Notes under the pieces: generated by a model
The model's input: the letters and a program-made list of their open reading frames with translations, nothing else
Database searches by the model: none
Told to the model about the DNA's origin: nothing
Shown here: positions 1 through 9,959 of the stretch, piece after piece
Layout of the letters: each line of letters opens with the position of its first letter
How positions within the stretch are numbered: the first letter of the stretch is position 1
NCBI GenBank assembly: GCA_031216915.1
Contig: CM062291.1
Span: forward strand, 32,306,484 to 32,370,483
DNA length: 64,000 nucleotides
Source: Pictodentalium vernedei
Taxonomy: Eukaryota; Mollusca; Scaphopoda; Dentaliida; Dentaliidae
Direction of reading: 5' to 3'
Made by a program: the position numbers and the translations under genes

Positions 1-185
1 TACATTGTGCGCAACACATCGTCTCCCCATAAGCAACATGTATGCCAAGTTTCAACAAAATCCAACAAAGCATCTCGGAGTTATGGAGCAGACACAAAAA
101 TCTTCCTACCTGATGGACAGACAGACAGAAATGACAAACACTATGTGCCCACGAAAAAAATTTTCGGGGGCATAAAAAGTCTCGG
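1..185 (+). repeat. 3' end of a GGAC-type dispersed repeat
   Basis: The stretch has the phrases typical of these repeats (a 'caagtttcaacaaaatcc' segment, then a 'tggacagacagacag' run) and ends in a short hairpin around 'cccacgaaaaaaattttcgggggc'. The open frame across it (positions 7-195) has no protein features and is chance. Similar ends recur near 22260-22330, 35520-35630, 45640-45720 and 57220-57300. The element class is not identified. Confidence 0.5.
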
Positions 186-268
186 ATTCACCTGACCAGC
201 AATGACTGACTAATGTGGTCTTACCACTGGTTTATCACCATTTGGTGATCTCCAAGTTTTCCTTTTGT

Positions 269-312
269 GATTGAGTTGCAGATGCTTCATTAGAAGCATC
301 TGCAACTCAATC
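269..312. repeat. Short perfect hairpin (20-bp stem)
   Basis: Positions 269-288 and 293-312 are exact reverse complements around a 4-base loop (attgagttgcagatgcttc read both ways). I found no second copy in the window and no flanking terminal repeats. It is probably the core of an old miniature element whose ends have decayed. Confidence 0.55.
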
Positions 313-930
313 CCAAAATGAATAGCTGAATCTAAAATGCGGATTCAAAACTGCTCAAGCAAAAGGTGTTTTTGGTGAGGCACAGTCATTTTACCACGGC
401 AACTGTTTTATCAACACAAATTTGTTCAGTTGGCAGGCCTGCTTAGTATTTAACAGTTAAAATTTTAAAATTGTTACTCCATTAACATCAGTGACATCAA
501 TACCATAATTAATGATGACTAAGTTTGATGACAACTGTGCACCACCTTCTGAAACTTGGACCAAGGAAAACCTGGCAGGATATTTCACCTTCATGGGTTT
601 TTTATTCATTCAATTATCCTGTTCAGTAATTGATAACAATTTGATAAATCAACCTGATGCACCTGTCGGTGACGTGAAAATTTCACTAATCTGATTGGTT
701 AGAACTGCTTCAGCATACCTGTTGCCCTCAAGCCACTATTTACTGTGCACAAAATGATTGTCCAACCTGAGAGATACTTGATATGAAGTTTACAGTTATG
801 ACCAAAACTGCATGCCTTGTTAACATTATGAATGTACAGTGGACTTTTCATATTTCATATCCAGCATGCTGTGTGACAAAATTAACAAACTTATTAATAT
901 TGTCAGTGAGTATTTTATGCCTTGTCCAGC
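313..930. other. No recognisable feature
   Basis: AT-rich sequence without terminal repeats, tandem structure or convincing coding potential. Short open frames at 512-694 and 783-977 show no recognisable motif. Confidence 0.6.
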
Positions 931-1316
931 CAGGGCTCGAAATATTCACACATTTCTACCTGTCCCAGGAGACATAGGAGACAGGTAGTGTTTATTTCTA
1001 CCTGTCTCCTCCTGAACATGTTGAAGTGCAAACACGATCTGCCATAGGTACAGCCCAAAGGAAGAAGACATGAGTTGGGGGGCAAGTATCAATGGAGGTT
1101 TTTTGGCACTCCTGAACAAAATTATGATAATTCCATGCTTTAAAATTAATTCTGGTGCCCAATGGTAGCCATATTGGAGGTCCAGTAATGCCATATATTT
1201 TATGGCACAAATATAGGTAGGTACAAATCCAACATGTCACAAGCAACAGGTGAAAAGACTTCTAGCCTGTCAGAGAAATTCTACCTGTCTGAGACAGGTG
1301 CACATTTCGAGCCCTG
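931..1316. mobile_element. Non-autonomous hAT-like element h13 (386 bp)
   Basis: The ends are inverted repeats: CAGGGCTCGAAAT at 931 and its complement ending ...CGAGCCCTG at 1316. Just inside both ends lies a repeated motif, TACCTGTCTC/GAGACAGGT, which looks like subterminal transposase-binding repeats. The flanks TGTCCAGC and AGTCAAAC match at only 5 of 8 positions, so the target duplication is weak and the insertion old. CAGGG-type ends and subterminal repeats are typical of hAT elements. No transposase is encoded. Confidence 0.65.
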
Positions 1317-1860
1317 AGTCAAACAAGGCACATGGGAGAATTTAAAAAGTATAAAGAAATGTAGAGTCCAGCATGACTCATACATGGATTGGATTTAACA
1401 AGTTTATTATGCCTAAAAAATTAAAAATCTGTTTCTCAGGCCCTCTCGCATGGTGCTTTTGGCTGCCACATGCTCTCTTTTTATAACCAATGAAAACTTA
1501 AAAAAAATAAAAATTAAATGATTTATGTCTGCTATTTTATCCAAGTTAAAGAAATTGCTAAATTTGTCTTTTGTAACTGTGCTACACTTTAGCCTTCTTG
1601 CACTCAAGGGATGAAATAGACCATCATCCATGCTATTCTGTAGATTATGAGGACGAAAACTTGAACCAAGAACATGAACTTTTGATGGCAAAGAAATAAT
1701 TACAGAAATAAAAAAAAAATAAAACAACGCTCGCCCACATGCCATTTTACAAATAATGGCCTGAGAAACAGAAGATCTACTTTGTGTGGCCTTAGTTTAA
1801 CAATATAGTTAGTGGATTTTTTATGTTCAGTCCAGCATGCCACAAGTACAGGATTAACAA
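1317..1860. other. No recognisable feature
   Basis: AT-rich unique-looking sequence. A 110-codon frame on the minus strand (1413-1745) is low complexity and has no domain I can recognise. Confidence 0.55.
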
Positions 1861-1869
1861 TAACATGGC

Positions 1870-2575
1870 CAGCTGAAATCCCATTGGTATAATCTCACTA
1901 ATATGACCAGTGGAAATCCAACTTCCACTGATAGAATCTTAGTAATATGACCAGTGGAAATCCAACTTCCACTGGTAGAATGAGGATTTTTTTTTTTATT
2001 AGGGTTTAACGACACATTAACAGCCAGGGTCATATCATGTCGGTGACAGTTTTACAGGTGAAGGAAGTCGGAGTACCCGGAGAGCACCACTGAGCAACGA
2101 CGAGCAGCTGTCAGCTCTCCAACATCATAACTCTGAACTCTGCACCGTGGCACAGGCAGGGTTCGATTGGTTGAAGACATGCGCACCTTCGACGTGCAGT
2201 ATGCCTTAGTACACAGCATCATTGTGCACCCATGTAGGCAATCAGGGTTAAGTGACATGCCCAAGGACACAATGCAGGAGCGCAAATCAGTCACTGAAAT
2301 GGTCACCCATCCAACTACTAACCACGCTCGATGTTGCTTAACTTCGGTGATCTGACGAGAACCGGTTACAGTGAAGCCACCGCGCCCCGAATATGAGGAT
2401 ATAACTAGTGGAAATCCAACTTACTGGTAGAATCTCACTATGATCACCAGTGGAAATATAACTTTCACTGTTGAAATCTCACAAATATGACTAGTGTCCA
2501 CTAGTAGAATCTCACTATGATAGTCAGTGGAAATCCAACTTCCACTCGTAGAATCTCAGTAATATGTCCAATGAT
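1870..2575. repeat. 44-bp tandem array, split by a SINE
   Basis: Units of roughly 44 bp built on 'ccagtggaaatccaacttccactggtagaatct' run from about 1870 to 1987 and resume at about 2393 to 2575. Each unit holds a small inverted repeat (AGTGGAA...TTCCACT). The gap is filled by a SINE flanked by an 8-bp duplication of array sequence, so the array existed before the SINE arrived. Confidence 0.8.
1988..2392 (-). mobile_element. SINE with a 5S rRNA-derived head
   Basis: Read on the minus strand, the head (about 2392 to 2290) resembles the 3' two thirds of animal 5S rRNA. The intermediate and box A region appears as 'aagttaagcaacatcgag', followed by 'tggttag' and the box C-like GGATGGGTGACC (complement of 2301-2312). 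A body shared with tRNA-headed SINEs follows, containing 'ccttgcccaaggacaca'-type sequence, and a T-rich/A-rich tail lies at the plus-strand left end. The flanking duplication ATGAGGAT (1980-1987 and 2393-2400) is exact. 5S-derived heads define the SINE3 class. The 5S-headed copies carry a different tail (GGGGTTTRACACAC...) from the tRNA-headed copies. Confidence 0.85.
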
Positions 2576-2659
2576 TCCAGTTTTTACCACAACACATACA
2601 ATACTAATTTCTTTAGGTTTGGACTGTGCTACAACTGAGGTTCACATTATTTGTAACTG

Positions 2660-3211
2660 TAGGGCTGCACGGTATTTCGATAAACCGATATATACCGGTA
2701 TTCAAACCAATATAGATTGAATACCGGTGTAATTACAAAAATATTGGTTTATCGTCATTATTTATTTACCCACAATTTAATTTTCAAGATGTCTTGAGTT
2801 TTTTAACTGTAGCTCAGAATGAATAATATATCGCTTTACCCAAGGAATCGTCCGCATGTGCCCACGTAATATACCAATTCAGCAGTTGAAAAAATAATTT
2901 TAAAAAATGTCAACAAAACTATATCATGTGACCCCTCATTGGAACGAGCTCAACGAGGGGTCACATGATATTGTTTTGAAGAAATTTTTGGAAAAAATGA
3001 TTTAAAATAATAAATTTTGATATCATCTGCGTTGTGTAAGGGTTTTTCAAACCGCATCATCAAGGCATGCCGATTCGTTCCGACTGTGATGCCTCAAGTG
3101 TCGATTGTGGTATTTATGTTCGAATACCTGAACAGTTTTCGATATACCGGTATACCGCAGTATTTTTTTGAATACCGATACCGGTATTGTTTTGAATATC
3201 GTGCAGCTTTA
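2660..3211. mobile_element. hAT-like element h3 (552 bp) with a family A insertion
   Basis: The ends TAGGGCTGCACGGTAT and ...ATATCGTGCAGCTTTA are inverted repeats. The flanking 8-bp duplication TGTAACTG (2652-2659 and 3212-3219) is exact and derives from the surrounding 25-bp array. Beneath both ends lie clusters of ACCGGTAT/ATACCGGTAT, probable transposase-binding repeats. The centre holds a degraded family A element (about 2831-3047), so A inserted into an ancestor of this copy or the family carries it. A related copy lies at about 9960-10486. Confidence 0.85.
2831..3047. mobile_element. Family A (TTAA-type palindromic) element, degraded, inside h3
   Basis: The body matches the other A copies: 'gtccgcatgtgcccacgtaatat' at one side, 'tttgatatcatctgcgttg' at the other, and a central hairpin around 'gtgacccctcattgg' whose right arm is partly deleted. 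The terminal CCCTTTACCCAAC has decayed to 'gctttacccaag' and 'ttgtgtaaggg'. No intact TTAA remains. Confidence 0.7.
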
Positions 3212-3535
3212 TGTAACTGTGCTACACTTTTTCTGTAACTGGGGTATACTTTATTTGTAACTGCGATATACTTTATATTTAACTGGGATACACTTTATTT
3301 GTAACTGAGGTACACTTTATTTGTAAATGGGGTGCACTTTTTCGAAATTGGGGTATCCATTATTTGTAATAGAGGTGGACTTTATTTGTAACCAGGGCAC
3401 ACTTTTTGTAACTGAGGTACAGTTTATTTGTAACTGGGGTGGACTTTTTTGTAACTGGGGTATCCTTTAGTTGAAACTGAGGTACACTTTATTTGTAACT
3501 TGGGTACCCTTTATTTGTAATTGAGGTGCACTCTG
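3212..3535. repeat. 25-bp tandem array (TTTGTAACTGGGGTACACTT)
   Basis: About a dozen units of 24-27 bp with consensus 'tttgtaactggggtacactt' plus 'tat'. Part of the array also lies left of h3, at about 2600-2659, showing that h3 landed inside it. A 23-base A run follows at 3537-3560. Confidence 0.85.
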
Positions 3536-3838
3536 CAAAAAAAAAAAAAAAAAAAAAAAATTTCTACCCGAGGACCGAGGTACACTTTCTCATTTACAGC
3601 AGGATATATCTTACAAATTCTCTGCCACACCCCATCAGACTGACCAATGGAAGTGTCATTAAACCTCAATAAAAAAACGCCACACCCAGACCAACCTTTA
3701 ACAAAACAATTATTTATGAACCAAATTTTGCTAAACCAAGGCTCCCCTCGCTGGTAGCAACAGAATCTTTATAGCCACGTTACAAATCACCTTTGAAAAA
3801 TAATTCGGCACTCTAACAGTTAACAATCTCGGAAGATA

Positions 3839-3839
3839 T

Positions 3840-3886
<47 letters not shown>

Positions 3887-4095
3887 TTGGTGCTTAAGGT
3901 CACATTTCAGCACAATGGCTTAGGATGACTGCAACACTGAGATAAATTTAAGTTTAGTTGATCGTTTGCCCATTTTCGAGGACTTCCACCCAAAGCATTG
4001 GTGACTGGGTCCTATTTTACCAGTAATACAGAGCTTGTTTACCATAGTAAACAAGAGCTGCTTCATTTTCCGTGCTTCCCACAGGGGATCCCAGG
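3839..4095 (-). mobile_element. SINE2-type retroposon, copy 1
   Basis: The plus-strand left end is a (TATT)n run of about 48 bases, followed by 'ggtgcttaaggtcacat', a motif shared with the tails of the tRNA-headed SINEs. The body is different: 'aagcattggtgactgggtcctattttacc' and 'gtaaacaa...ctgcttc'. No tRNA or 5S head is visible at the right end ('cccacaggggatcc'). The same unit recurs at 6172, 13060, 18858, 21963, 25892 and 26158. Confidence 0.7.
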
Positions 4096-4524
4096 AGCTA
4101 AATTTTTTATTCACACATCTAATTTCAACATAAATGAACCCTGATTTGGAATTCTTTAGCAAAACTTTATATTGTACATGTAATTGTTGTTGATGTAGAA
4201 ATTCATTTGAGGAAGATTACCAAGTGCATAAACTTCAATTAAAATTGCCAGTAGCCATGTAGCAGAAATATTTATAAGGTTCACACTGCTGTATACTAAA
4301 TCAGTTAAAAAGAGATGAGAATGTTTGTGTAAACAGATGGTAAAGATTAACAAACTCATTGCTGCAGTGTTTTATCACATCCAGTTGCTACTTGGAAACC
4401 TTCAAATGTTGATCTGTTACAATAAAGAACATCAGTACTGTCATTCTGAGGTGAGTGTTCATTCTCATCATCTAAAGGCCACCTGATATGAAAATACGGA
4501 GAGTAGCAAATGCCTTCTACCTGT
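4096..4524. other. No recognisable feature
   Basis: AT-rich sequence between two retroposons. I see no inverted ends, tandem units or coding signal. Confidence 0.5.
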
Positions 4525-4542
4525 TATTAAAATTTTTTATTT

Positions 4543-5021
4543 TAGGGCTGAAATGGTTGGCTCACTTTCACAACCAACAAACCGAGAGCTATAACCGATT
4601 AATATTCGGTTATCTGTAGCCATTATTTCACCGAATCTGGGATCAAAATTATAGAAATTGGATAGCAGTATTCTCAGAAACTTTCCTGTAGTGTGTATAG
4701 AAACAAACGTTGTCGAGTACTCGACAACGTTCGTTTGGATAGAAACTACGGAATAGTTTCTGCGGTTACTCAGTACTCACGGAAATTGCCGATCATTAAC
4801 AAAGTCTTGAAGCCAAAGTTGATTATTTCTCAATATATACAACGCGGCTTCGAGGTGTATCTATCACAAAGGAGAAGAGGCAGTTTTACATATGTACTAC
4901 GTTTTAACAGTGGAATGGCGATCATTATAGACATTTTGGATAACCGGTTGACGTTTTTTTCAAATCGGTAAGGTAGGAAACTGGTTTCAAACCGGTTATC
5001 CGATTAACCATTTCAGTACTA
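4543..5021. mobile_element. hAT-like element h4 (479 bp)
   Basis: The ends TAGGGCTGAAATGGTT and ...AACCATTTCAGTACTA are inverted repeats. The flanks TTTTATTT and ATTTATTT (7 of 8) are the target duplication in the T-rich SINE tail. Internal AACCGGTTA and CCGATTAA motifs sit near both ends. A palindrome at about 4704-4738 (acgttgtcgagtactcgacaacgt) forms the core. Fragments of the family lie at about 55130-55240 and 55504-55595. Confidence 0.8.
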
Positions 5022-5107
5022 ATTTATTTATTGGTGTTTAAGGTCACATACTTATGTACAATGGCTATTCATGACTGCAAGTTTTATCGGTGGAGGAAGT
5101 CGGAGAA

Positions 5108-5145
5108 CAAGACTGAAAATAAGCAATCTGTCATTTGGAGAATGA

Positions 5146-5187
<42 letters not shown>

Positions 5188-5395
5188 AGAGAGGAAATTT
5201 GCTGATGCTATACCATACAGTGAGCCAATTTATCCTCTGGGTACCTCTCTCTGTTTTGGCCCAAGACCTTGATACAGCTTGAAGTTCACTGAGGGTAAAT
5301 TTAGTGATGCTACCCTGCTATGCAGGGTAGCATCACCAAATTCACCCTTTAGGGACCTCATTCTGCAGATGTCAGTCTGCATATTTTCAGGCCTG
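5108..5395. mobile_element. hAT-like element h11, copy 1 (poly-C expanded)
   Basis: The ends are CAAGACTGAAAATAAG and ...TTTTCAGGCCTG. The flanks TCGGAGAA and ACGGAGTA (6 of 8) are a worn target duplication in SINE sequence. The core palindrome is 'ctaccctgctatgcagggtagcat' near 5308-5333. A run of 39 C bases (about 5149-5187) replaces the 'ccccagagg' seen in the other two copies, so this is a simple-repeat expansion inside a mobile element. Confidence 0.8.
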
Positions 5396-5685
5396 ACGGA
5401 GTACCCAGAAAGAACCACTGAGCATCGACAAGCAAATGTCAGCTCCTCAACATTCTAACTCTGTTCAAGATCCGCTCAAGCAGGGTTACAGCGGTTGAAG
5501 ACATGTGCACCATCGACATGCAGTATGCCTTGGTACACCGTGTCATCGTGCCCAAATGTAAGCAACCAGGATAAAGTGCCTTGCCCAAGGACATAACGTG
5601 GGTTGTCCCGGACGGGGATCGAACTCGAGACCTCAAGCATAGAAGTCCAACCGTCCACCACTGAGCCACAACGCTCCGGTATTAA

Positions 5686-5928
5686 CCCTTTACCCAACGT
5701 AACGGCCAAAACCGGCCAGCGCTACTCTCAAAAATCGACAATTAATTTTCAAAATATTTTCATTTTTTGTGTCAAAAACATAGGTTATAACCCCTCGTTG
5801 GAACGAGCTTGTCGAGCTCGTTCCAACGAGGGGTCATAACCTATGTTTTTGAGACAAAAAATGAAAAAAATTAGTTATTCAAGAATTTTTTTTGCAAGTG
5901 TCGTCTGCTTTTCATGTTAGGTAAAGGG
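5686..5928. mobile_element. Family B TTAA element, copy 1
   Basis: The element is flanked by TTAA (5682-5685 and 5929-5932) with ends CCCTTTACCCAACG and ...AGGTAAAGGG. The left arm holds 'aacggccaaaaccggccagcgct', the right arm 'agtgtcgtctgcttttcatg'. The centre is a long palindrome ('cataggttataacccctcgttggaacgagct' and complement, about 5778-5854). The TTAA target and CCC-starting ends fit piggyBac-like elements. It sits in the right-hand target duplication of the preceding SINE. There is no coding capacity. Confidence 0.9.
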
Positions 5929-6171
5929 TTAAAATATAGAGTATGGTGAATTCCCATTATTTTTCAACTGCTCATTTGTAAATTACCTGACCAAATAGGT
6001 GAGGGTTTCCAATGAATCAGAGAAACACTATTTAAGCACCATTCAAGGAATCTGACAATGATTTTCAGCTTCTTGTTCAATATTATTCCCCCTTCCAAAT
6101 CGATCTCGTGCGATACAAAATGACAGTTCGAACACGTATGCTGTTCTGTCTATTACTTGTGCAGTATTATT

Positions 6172-6395
6172 ATGATTTATTGGTGCTTTGTAAGGACACA
6201 GTAAGTATCTACTAGTATAGCTTTATCATGGCTCCAACATAAGAGTCAATTTTAGCCAATTATTTATACCTATGTACCAACATTAAGACTTTCATCCTGA
6301 GCATTAGTTATTGCATCCCATTTAACCAGTAAGGCAGAACTGGCTTACCACAGTAAACATGCTCTCCCAAACTTCCTGGTGTTCCCAAGGAGGAG
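6172..6395 (-). mobile_element. SINE2-type retroposon, copy 2
   Basis: It matches copy 1: 'ttattggtgcttt' at the left, 'gcattagttattgcatcccatttaaccagtaaggcagaactgg' and 'cagtaaacatgctc...' to the right. It is truncated and diverged, and no target duplication is evident. Confidence 0.6.
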
Positions 6396-6559
6396 AGGCA
6401 GTCACTAACTGGCTAGAAACCACTGCCAAGGTGATCTGACTGTTTTCCACAGGACCTCTTTTAACCCTTTGTACCCGTAAGCCGGATTTTTGGCCCAAGG
6501 CATAATTTCGTCCCATTTTTGTTTCATTATAGGTCTATACACGGGGCATTGATGATAAA

Positions 6560-6824
6560 ATAATTTATGGTAGACCACCCATCTGACGAAATAAACTCTT
6601 ACCCTGCCTACCTGGGGTGAAGCTTTGTTTGGAAAAAACAACAGCAAACTGTTTGATGATGATAATGGGCCACCCTCAAGGTGGCCAGTTTATTGAAATA
6701 TTACTGATGATTTAATACTGAGTTCTGCAGCCATGTGATGCCACAGAACTTAAGAAAACAATTAGAAATGAAACTAAGTTTGAAGAATTTTGCCAAAAGG
6801 GGCACATATAACGCCTTAAGAAAC
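6560..6824. repeat. Duplicated segment, copy 1
   Basis: About 255 bp here are nearly identical to 8890-9142, in the same orientation and 2.3 kb apart: 'ttatggtagaccacccatctgacg' through 'gaagaattttgccaaaaggg'. Only a handful of differences are visible. It could be a local segmental duplication or two copies of an unidentified repeat. The minus-strand reading frames match between copies but have no known domain. Confidence 0.8.
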
Positions 6825-6837
6825 AATTAGAAAAGAA

Positions 6838-7149
6838 TATTTATTTATTTATTGGTGTTTAGGGTCACATACTTATGCACAATGGCTAATCGTGACCGTG
6901 ACAGTTTTACGGGTGGAGAAAGCCGGAGTACCCAGAGAGAACCACCGAGCAACGACGAGCAGCTGTCAGCTCTCCAACATCGTAACTCTGAACTCTGCAC
7001 CGCAGCACAGGCAGGGTTAGATTGGTTGAAGACATGCGCACCATCGACGTGCAGTACGCCTCAGTACACAGCGTCATCGTGCCCCTATGTAGGCAATCGG
7101 GGTGAAGTGTCTTGCCCAAGGACACAACGCGGTTGCCGCAGGTGGGAAT
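6838..7149 (-). mobile_element. SINE, common body, head truncated
   Basis: A (TATT)n tail and 'ggtgtttagggtcacat' lie at the left, then the body with 'gaaccaccgagcaacgacgagc' and 'cttgcccaaggacacaacgc'. It stops at 'gccgcaggtgggaa', within the B-box region of the tRNA head, so it is 5'-truncated, as expected for incomplete reverse transcription. The 13-bp duplication AATTAGAAAAGAA (6825-6837 and 7150-7162) is exact. Confidence 0.85.
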
Positions 7150-7407
7150 AATTAGAAAAGAAAATAAATGAAGAATTTGCCAAAAGGGGAAAACACAGTA
7201 ATTAATTAAAGACCTTACCTAGAAAACTGGGCTTAGAAAGTAATGTAAATGGTTAACCTGAAAGCAGTATGTCCTTGACAAAGGGAAAAGTCCTGCCTGT
7301 AAAGCAGGATCCGGTCCGAAACAGATGAAAAACTTTAACGGTGAAATTAACTGATCCCAGGCATATAATCCAGGGATAACAGGGTCCTATAACAGAGACT
7401 TGTGAGA

Positions 7408-7972
7408 TAGAGCTGTAGGTTTTTAAATTTCTTGTTCGGTTTCGGTTTTGGTTTTTCAGGTGGAGAAAAACCTCGGTTCGGTTCGGTTTTCGGTTTGTTC
7501 ATGAGGCAAAGTAAAATTCAATAAAACTCATTCTTATGTCCGGAGTCATATCTGAATGGTAGTGAAACTGAGAGAAACTCAATGAATGCCCGAAATAAGC
7601 TATAATACATGAAGAATCAGGAAGGCCAATATAATAATTACCTAAATGTACAGAACTTTTATTGTGCTTGGCCATTTTTCGAGGTCTGACACCTACACGC
7701 AACTTGAGGAAAGCTGCAAACACAACTCAACTGAAATGTCGGAAATTCACAGAATGTAGCCTTCCCAGAGTGGTGAGAGTACCCAGACACTGCCATTGGC
7801 AGTGTCTGGGTACTCTCACTACTCTGGGATGGCTACATTCTGTGAATTTCTGCAGCAAGAGAGTATTTAAAAAAACCAAAGAACCTTAGATTACAGGATG
7901 TCGACGGTTTTGGTTTCAGTTTTTTAAAAAAACTAAAAACCTCGGTTCGGTTTCGGTTAACCTACAGCTCTA
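7408..7972. mobile_element. hAT-like element h1, copy 1 (565 bp)
   Basis: Ends TAGAGCTGTAGGTTTTT and ...TTAACCTACAGCTCTA; exact 8-bp duplication TTGTGAGA (7400-7407 and 7973-7980). Both subterminal regions are packed with CGGTTTCGGTTTTGG-like repeats. The core palindrome (about 7741-7851) has arms of roughly 50 bp with virtually no loop ('gtacccagacactgccattggcagtgtctgggtac'). Copy 2 at 54371-54935 has exactly the same length and very similar sequence, implying recent spread. Frames such as 7662-7889 are readings of the palindrome. Confidence 0.9.
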
Positions 7973-8154
7973 TTGTGAGATCGAGAATGAGTGTTGGATG
8001 AATCATACTGTAGCCGGTAGTTGAAGAAGAGTTCCATTACTGTTGTCATTTGGTAACCAATGCAAGCTGTTGTGGTGTCAAAATCCTTGAAATCCTTGGA
8101 GATGTAGTGTAGCATGTGCCTCATGTATATCCCCCAATGTGTCCACAATGGGAA

Positions 8155-8500
8155 TAACTAGTAGAGTTGGAGAAGAGGAAAGAGGGATAGTAGGTTGAAG
8201 AGGACGACTGTCCCTCAGAGAGAAGGAACTTTGAGAAAGTAGGTGGTGAGAGGGGAGGAGGTGGGAAAGATTTTACCACTTGTTGCTTTCAATGGAAGAA
8301 TTGATCTGTCCGAAGTGACGCTAACCTGTTGAACGAAAGTTGGTTCCACCAATGGAAAGTTCTGCAAGTATTCTGGGATTGCATGTTTTGAGACAAAGAG
8401 AATATAGTCTGTTCTTGGGAAGTTCCAGATTACGTAAGAGTTGGGGAAAGTTACTAAGAAATTATCAGGAGTTTGGTTTTAGAAATAGAGTATGTGAATC
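8155..8500. other. No recognisable feature
   Basis: Purine-rich plus strand (aggaaagagggatagtagg...). I see no repeat boundary and no open frame of note. Confidence 0.5.
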
Positions 8501-8503
8501 ATA

Positions 8504-8760
8504 AAGTACGTGGAGAGTGGATTGTAACTAAATCACCCGCGGAGTGGGGTTATCACCCAAGCTATAACTTTCAAATTTTGTACATATCGACAAAAAACAC
8601 AAGCAATGTTTCAGCCAATGGACCTCCGGGTTAAACCCGGAGGTCCATTGGCTGGAACTTTGCTTGTACTGGTTAGGCTTTGCAACAAATTTGCAATTAT
8701 TACTTAGATGGAATCTCCACTCTGCGGGTGATTTAGTGATAATACACTCTCCACGTACTG
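8504..8760. mobile_element. TA-1 element, copy 1 (Tc1/mariner-like MITE)
   Basis: Flanked by TA (8502-8503 and 8761-8762), with ends AAGTACGTGGAGAGTGG (first base changed from C) and ...CCACTCTCCACGTACTG type. The body runs from 'aactaaatcaccc' to 'gggtgatttagtg'. The core palindrome 'gccaatggacctccgggtt' is mirrored at 8611-8652. TA target plus CAGT ends is the Tc1/mariner pattern. Seven copies are present in the window. Confidence 0.9.
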
Positions 8761-8889
8761 TATTGCAACAGGTCAGCTTGAGGTCAGTGGCATGAAAGCA
8801 GCTGTCAGAAACAGACTGAAGTTACAGGTGTGCCCTGAACATAATGACAAGGGTGTTCCCCATAAAAAATAATTTATGCTAGGACCTAA

Positions 8890-9142
8890 ATATCCTTTAT
8901 GGTAGACCACCCATCTGACGAAATAAACTCTTACCCTGCCTACCTGGGGTGAAGCTTTGTTTGGCAAAAACAACAGCAAACTGTTTGATGATGATAATGG
9001 GCCACCCTCAAGGTGGCCAGTTTATTGAAATATTACTGATGATTTAATACTGAGTTCTGCAGCCATGTGATGCCACAGAACTTAAGAAAACAATTAGAAA
9101 TGAAACTAAGTTTGAAGAATTTTGCCAAAAGGGACGCATATA
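8890..9142. repeat. Duplicated segment, copy 2
   Basis: Same segment as 6560-6824, with a few substitutions. It continues a little further ('cgcatataacgcc') before the copies diverge. A SINE interrupts only the first copy, just past the shared block, so the duplication probably predates that SINE. Confidence 0.8.
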
Positions 9143-9218
9143 ACGCCATCGGCTGCCAGGAAGAAACCTGGCAAACTGCAATCTGCAGCCAGACGGCTAC
9201 AGACTGCAGTTATTATTT

Positions 9219-9398
9219 CAGGCCTGGACTTCTGAAAAATCTAGGGGAGCTACTATGGCTCCCCTAAATCTGTGCCAGGAGAGCTATGTTATACTTGAGC
9301 CTGTTATTAATAAGGGAATTGAAGGTTTAGGGAGAGCTATTAAAGCTCTTAAAGGGAGCAATTACAGCGCCCCTTTAATTGATTTTGCAGGAGGCCTG
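9219..9398. mobile_element. Short CAGGCCTGG-ended element (180 bp)
   Basis: Ends CAGGCCTGGAC and ...GGAGGCCTG. The flanks TTATTT and TTATTC (5 of 6) suit a 6-bp duplication. Inside are small palindromes built on 'ggggagctactatggctcccc' and 'gagctattaaagctc'. It shares its end motif with family G. A related but poorly bounded stretch surrounds the family A element at 30682-30926. Confidence 0.65.
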
Positions 9399-9439
9399 TT
9401 ATTCTATCCTCTCTGTATATAGATATTGGACTGAATCAT

Positions 9440-9830
9440 CTCACTGTAACTTCTCTGTAAGTGTGCACAAAGACGATACCATTCCAGGAAATAAGGGTTC
9501 AAGGGTTAACTGCATATTCAAGTATCTGTAAGGGCAGCTATACTTCAGGCAGATGCAAACACCTGTTCAGCTGATGATTGGTTGATACACGGCATCATTC
9601 CACCATTCATTCCTACTAGATCATTCAACTTGGAGAACATTTCGCGTGACCAGGCGACAATTTGGTGCAAACCATTTTTCGTTCACGTTTTTCATTTTAG
9701 GTAACCTCCATGCGACCCACACAGCCGTTCGCCTCACTTCGACAGGACTGTTATACGGAGTGGTAGATTGCATGTATTTTTCGAAAAAGGTGCATAAATA
9801 TAACTAAACATACATGCATTTGGCATTAAC
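9440..9830. other. No recognisable feature
   Basis: Sequence of mixed composition with no inverted ends or tandem structure visible. Confidence 0.5.
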
Positions 9831-9958
9831 AGGTAGAGTGCTAAATGTTTTTTGGTGTCAGAATTTCTTCACATGTCTTTGCCTTGTTACAATTTATGGG
9901 AGAGTGCACTGTCCCATAAATTGTAACAAGGCAAATTTATACAGATGAAATAATGTCA
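9830..9958. repeat. Fragment of hAT-like element h5 core
   Basis: The palindrome 'ttgccttgttacaatttatgggagagtgc' with its complement (about 9883-9934) is the same core as in the complete h5 element at 58882-59449 (core near 59148-59210). The word 'agagtgctaaatg' to the left also matches. The outer ends are missing here. Confidence 0.65.
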
Positions 9959-9959
9959 G

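Larger units (their letters stand above)
4534..5679 (-). mobile_element. tRNA-headed SINE carrying two internal insertions
   Basis: The minus-strand head lies at about 5680-5605. It has an A box in 'gtggctcagtgg' (complement of 5656-5667) and a B box in GAGTTCGATCCCC (complement of 5617-5629), so it is tRNA-derived but from a different tRNA than the copy at 14267. The body includes 'cttgcccaaggacataacg'. The SINE tail (about 4534-4542 and 5022-5040) is split by hAT element h4, and the body by h11 (5108-5395). The flanking duplication is TATTAAAAT: 4525-4533 on the left; on the right it was itself cut by family B element 5686-5928. Confidence 0.8.

Noticed and set aside
2301-2392. 5S rRNA gene
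   Set aside because: Only part of 5S is present, diverged, joined to a SINE body and flanked by an 8-bp duplication; the same join occurs at 22749-23162.
3211-3535. Telomere- or satellite-type array
   Set aside because: The 25-bp unit is short, local and non-telomeric; an ordinary minisatellite explains it.
5031-5282. 83-codon frame with a run of prolines
   Set aside because: The prolines come from a 39-base C run expanded inside an h11 element.
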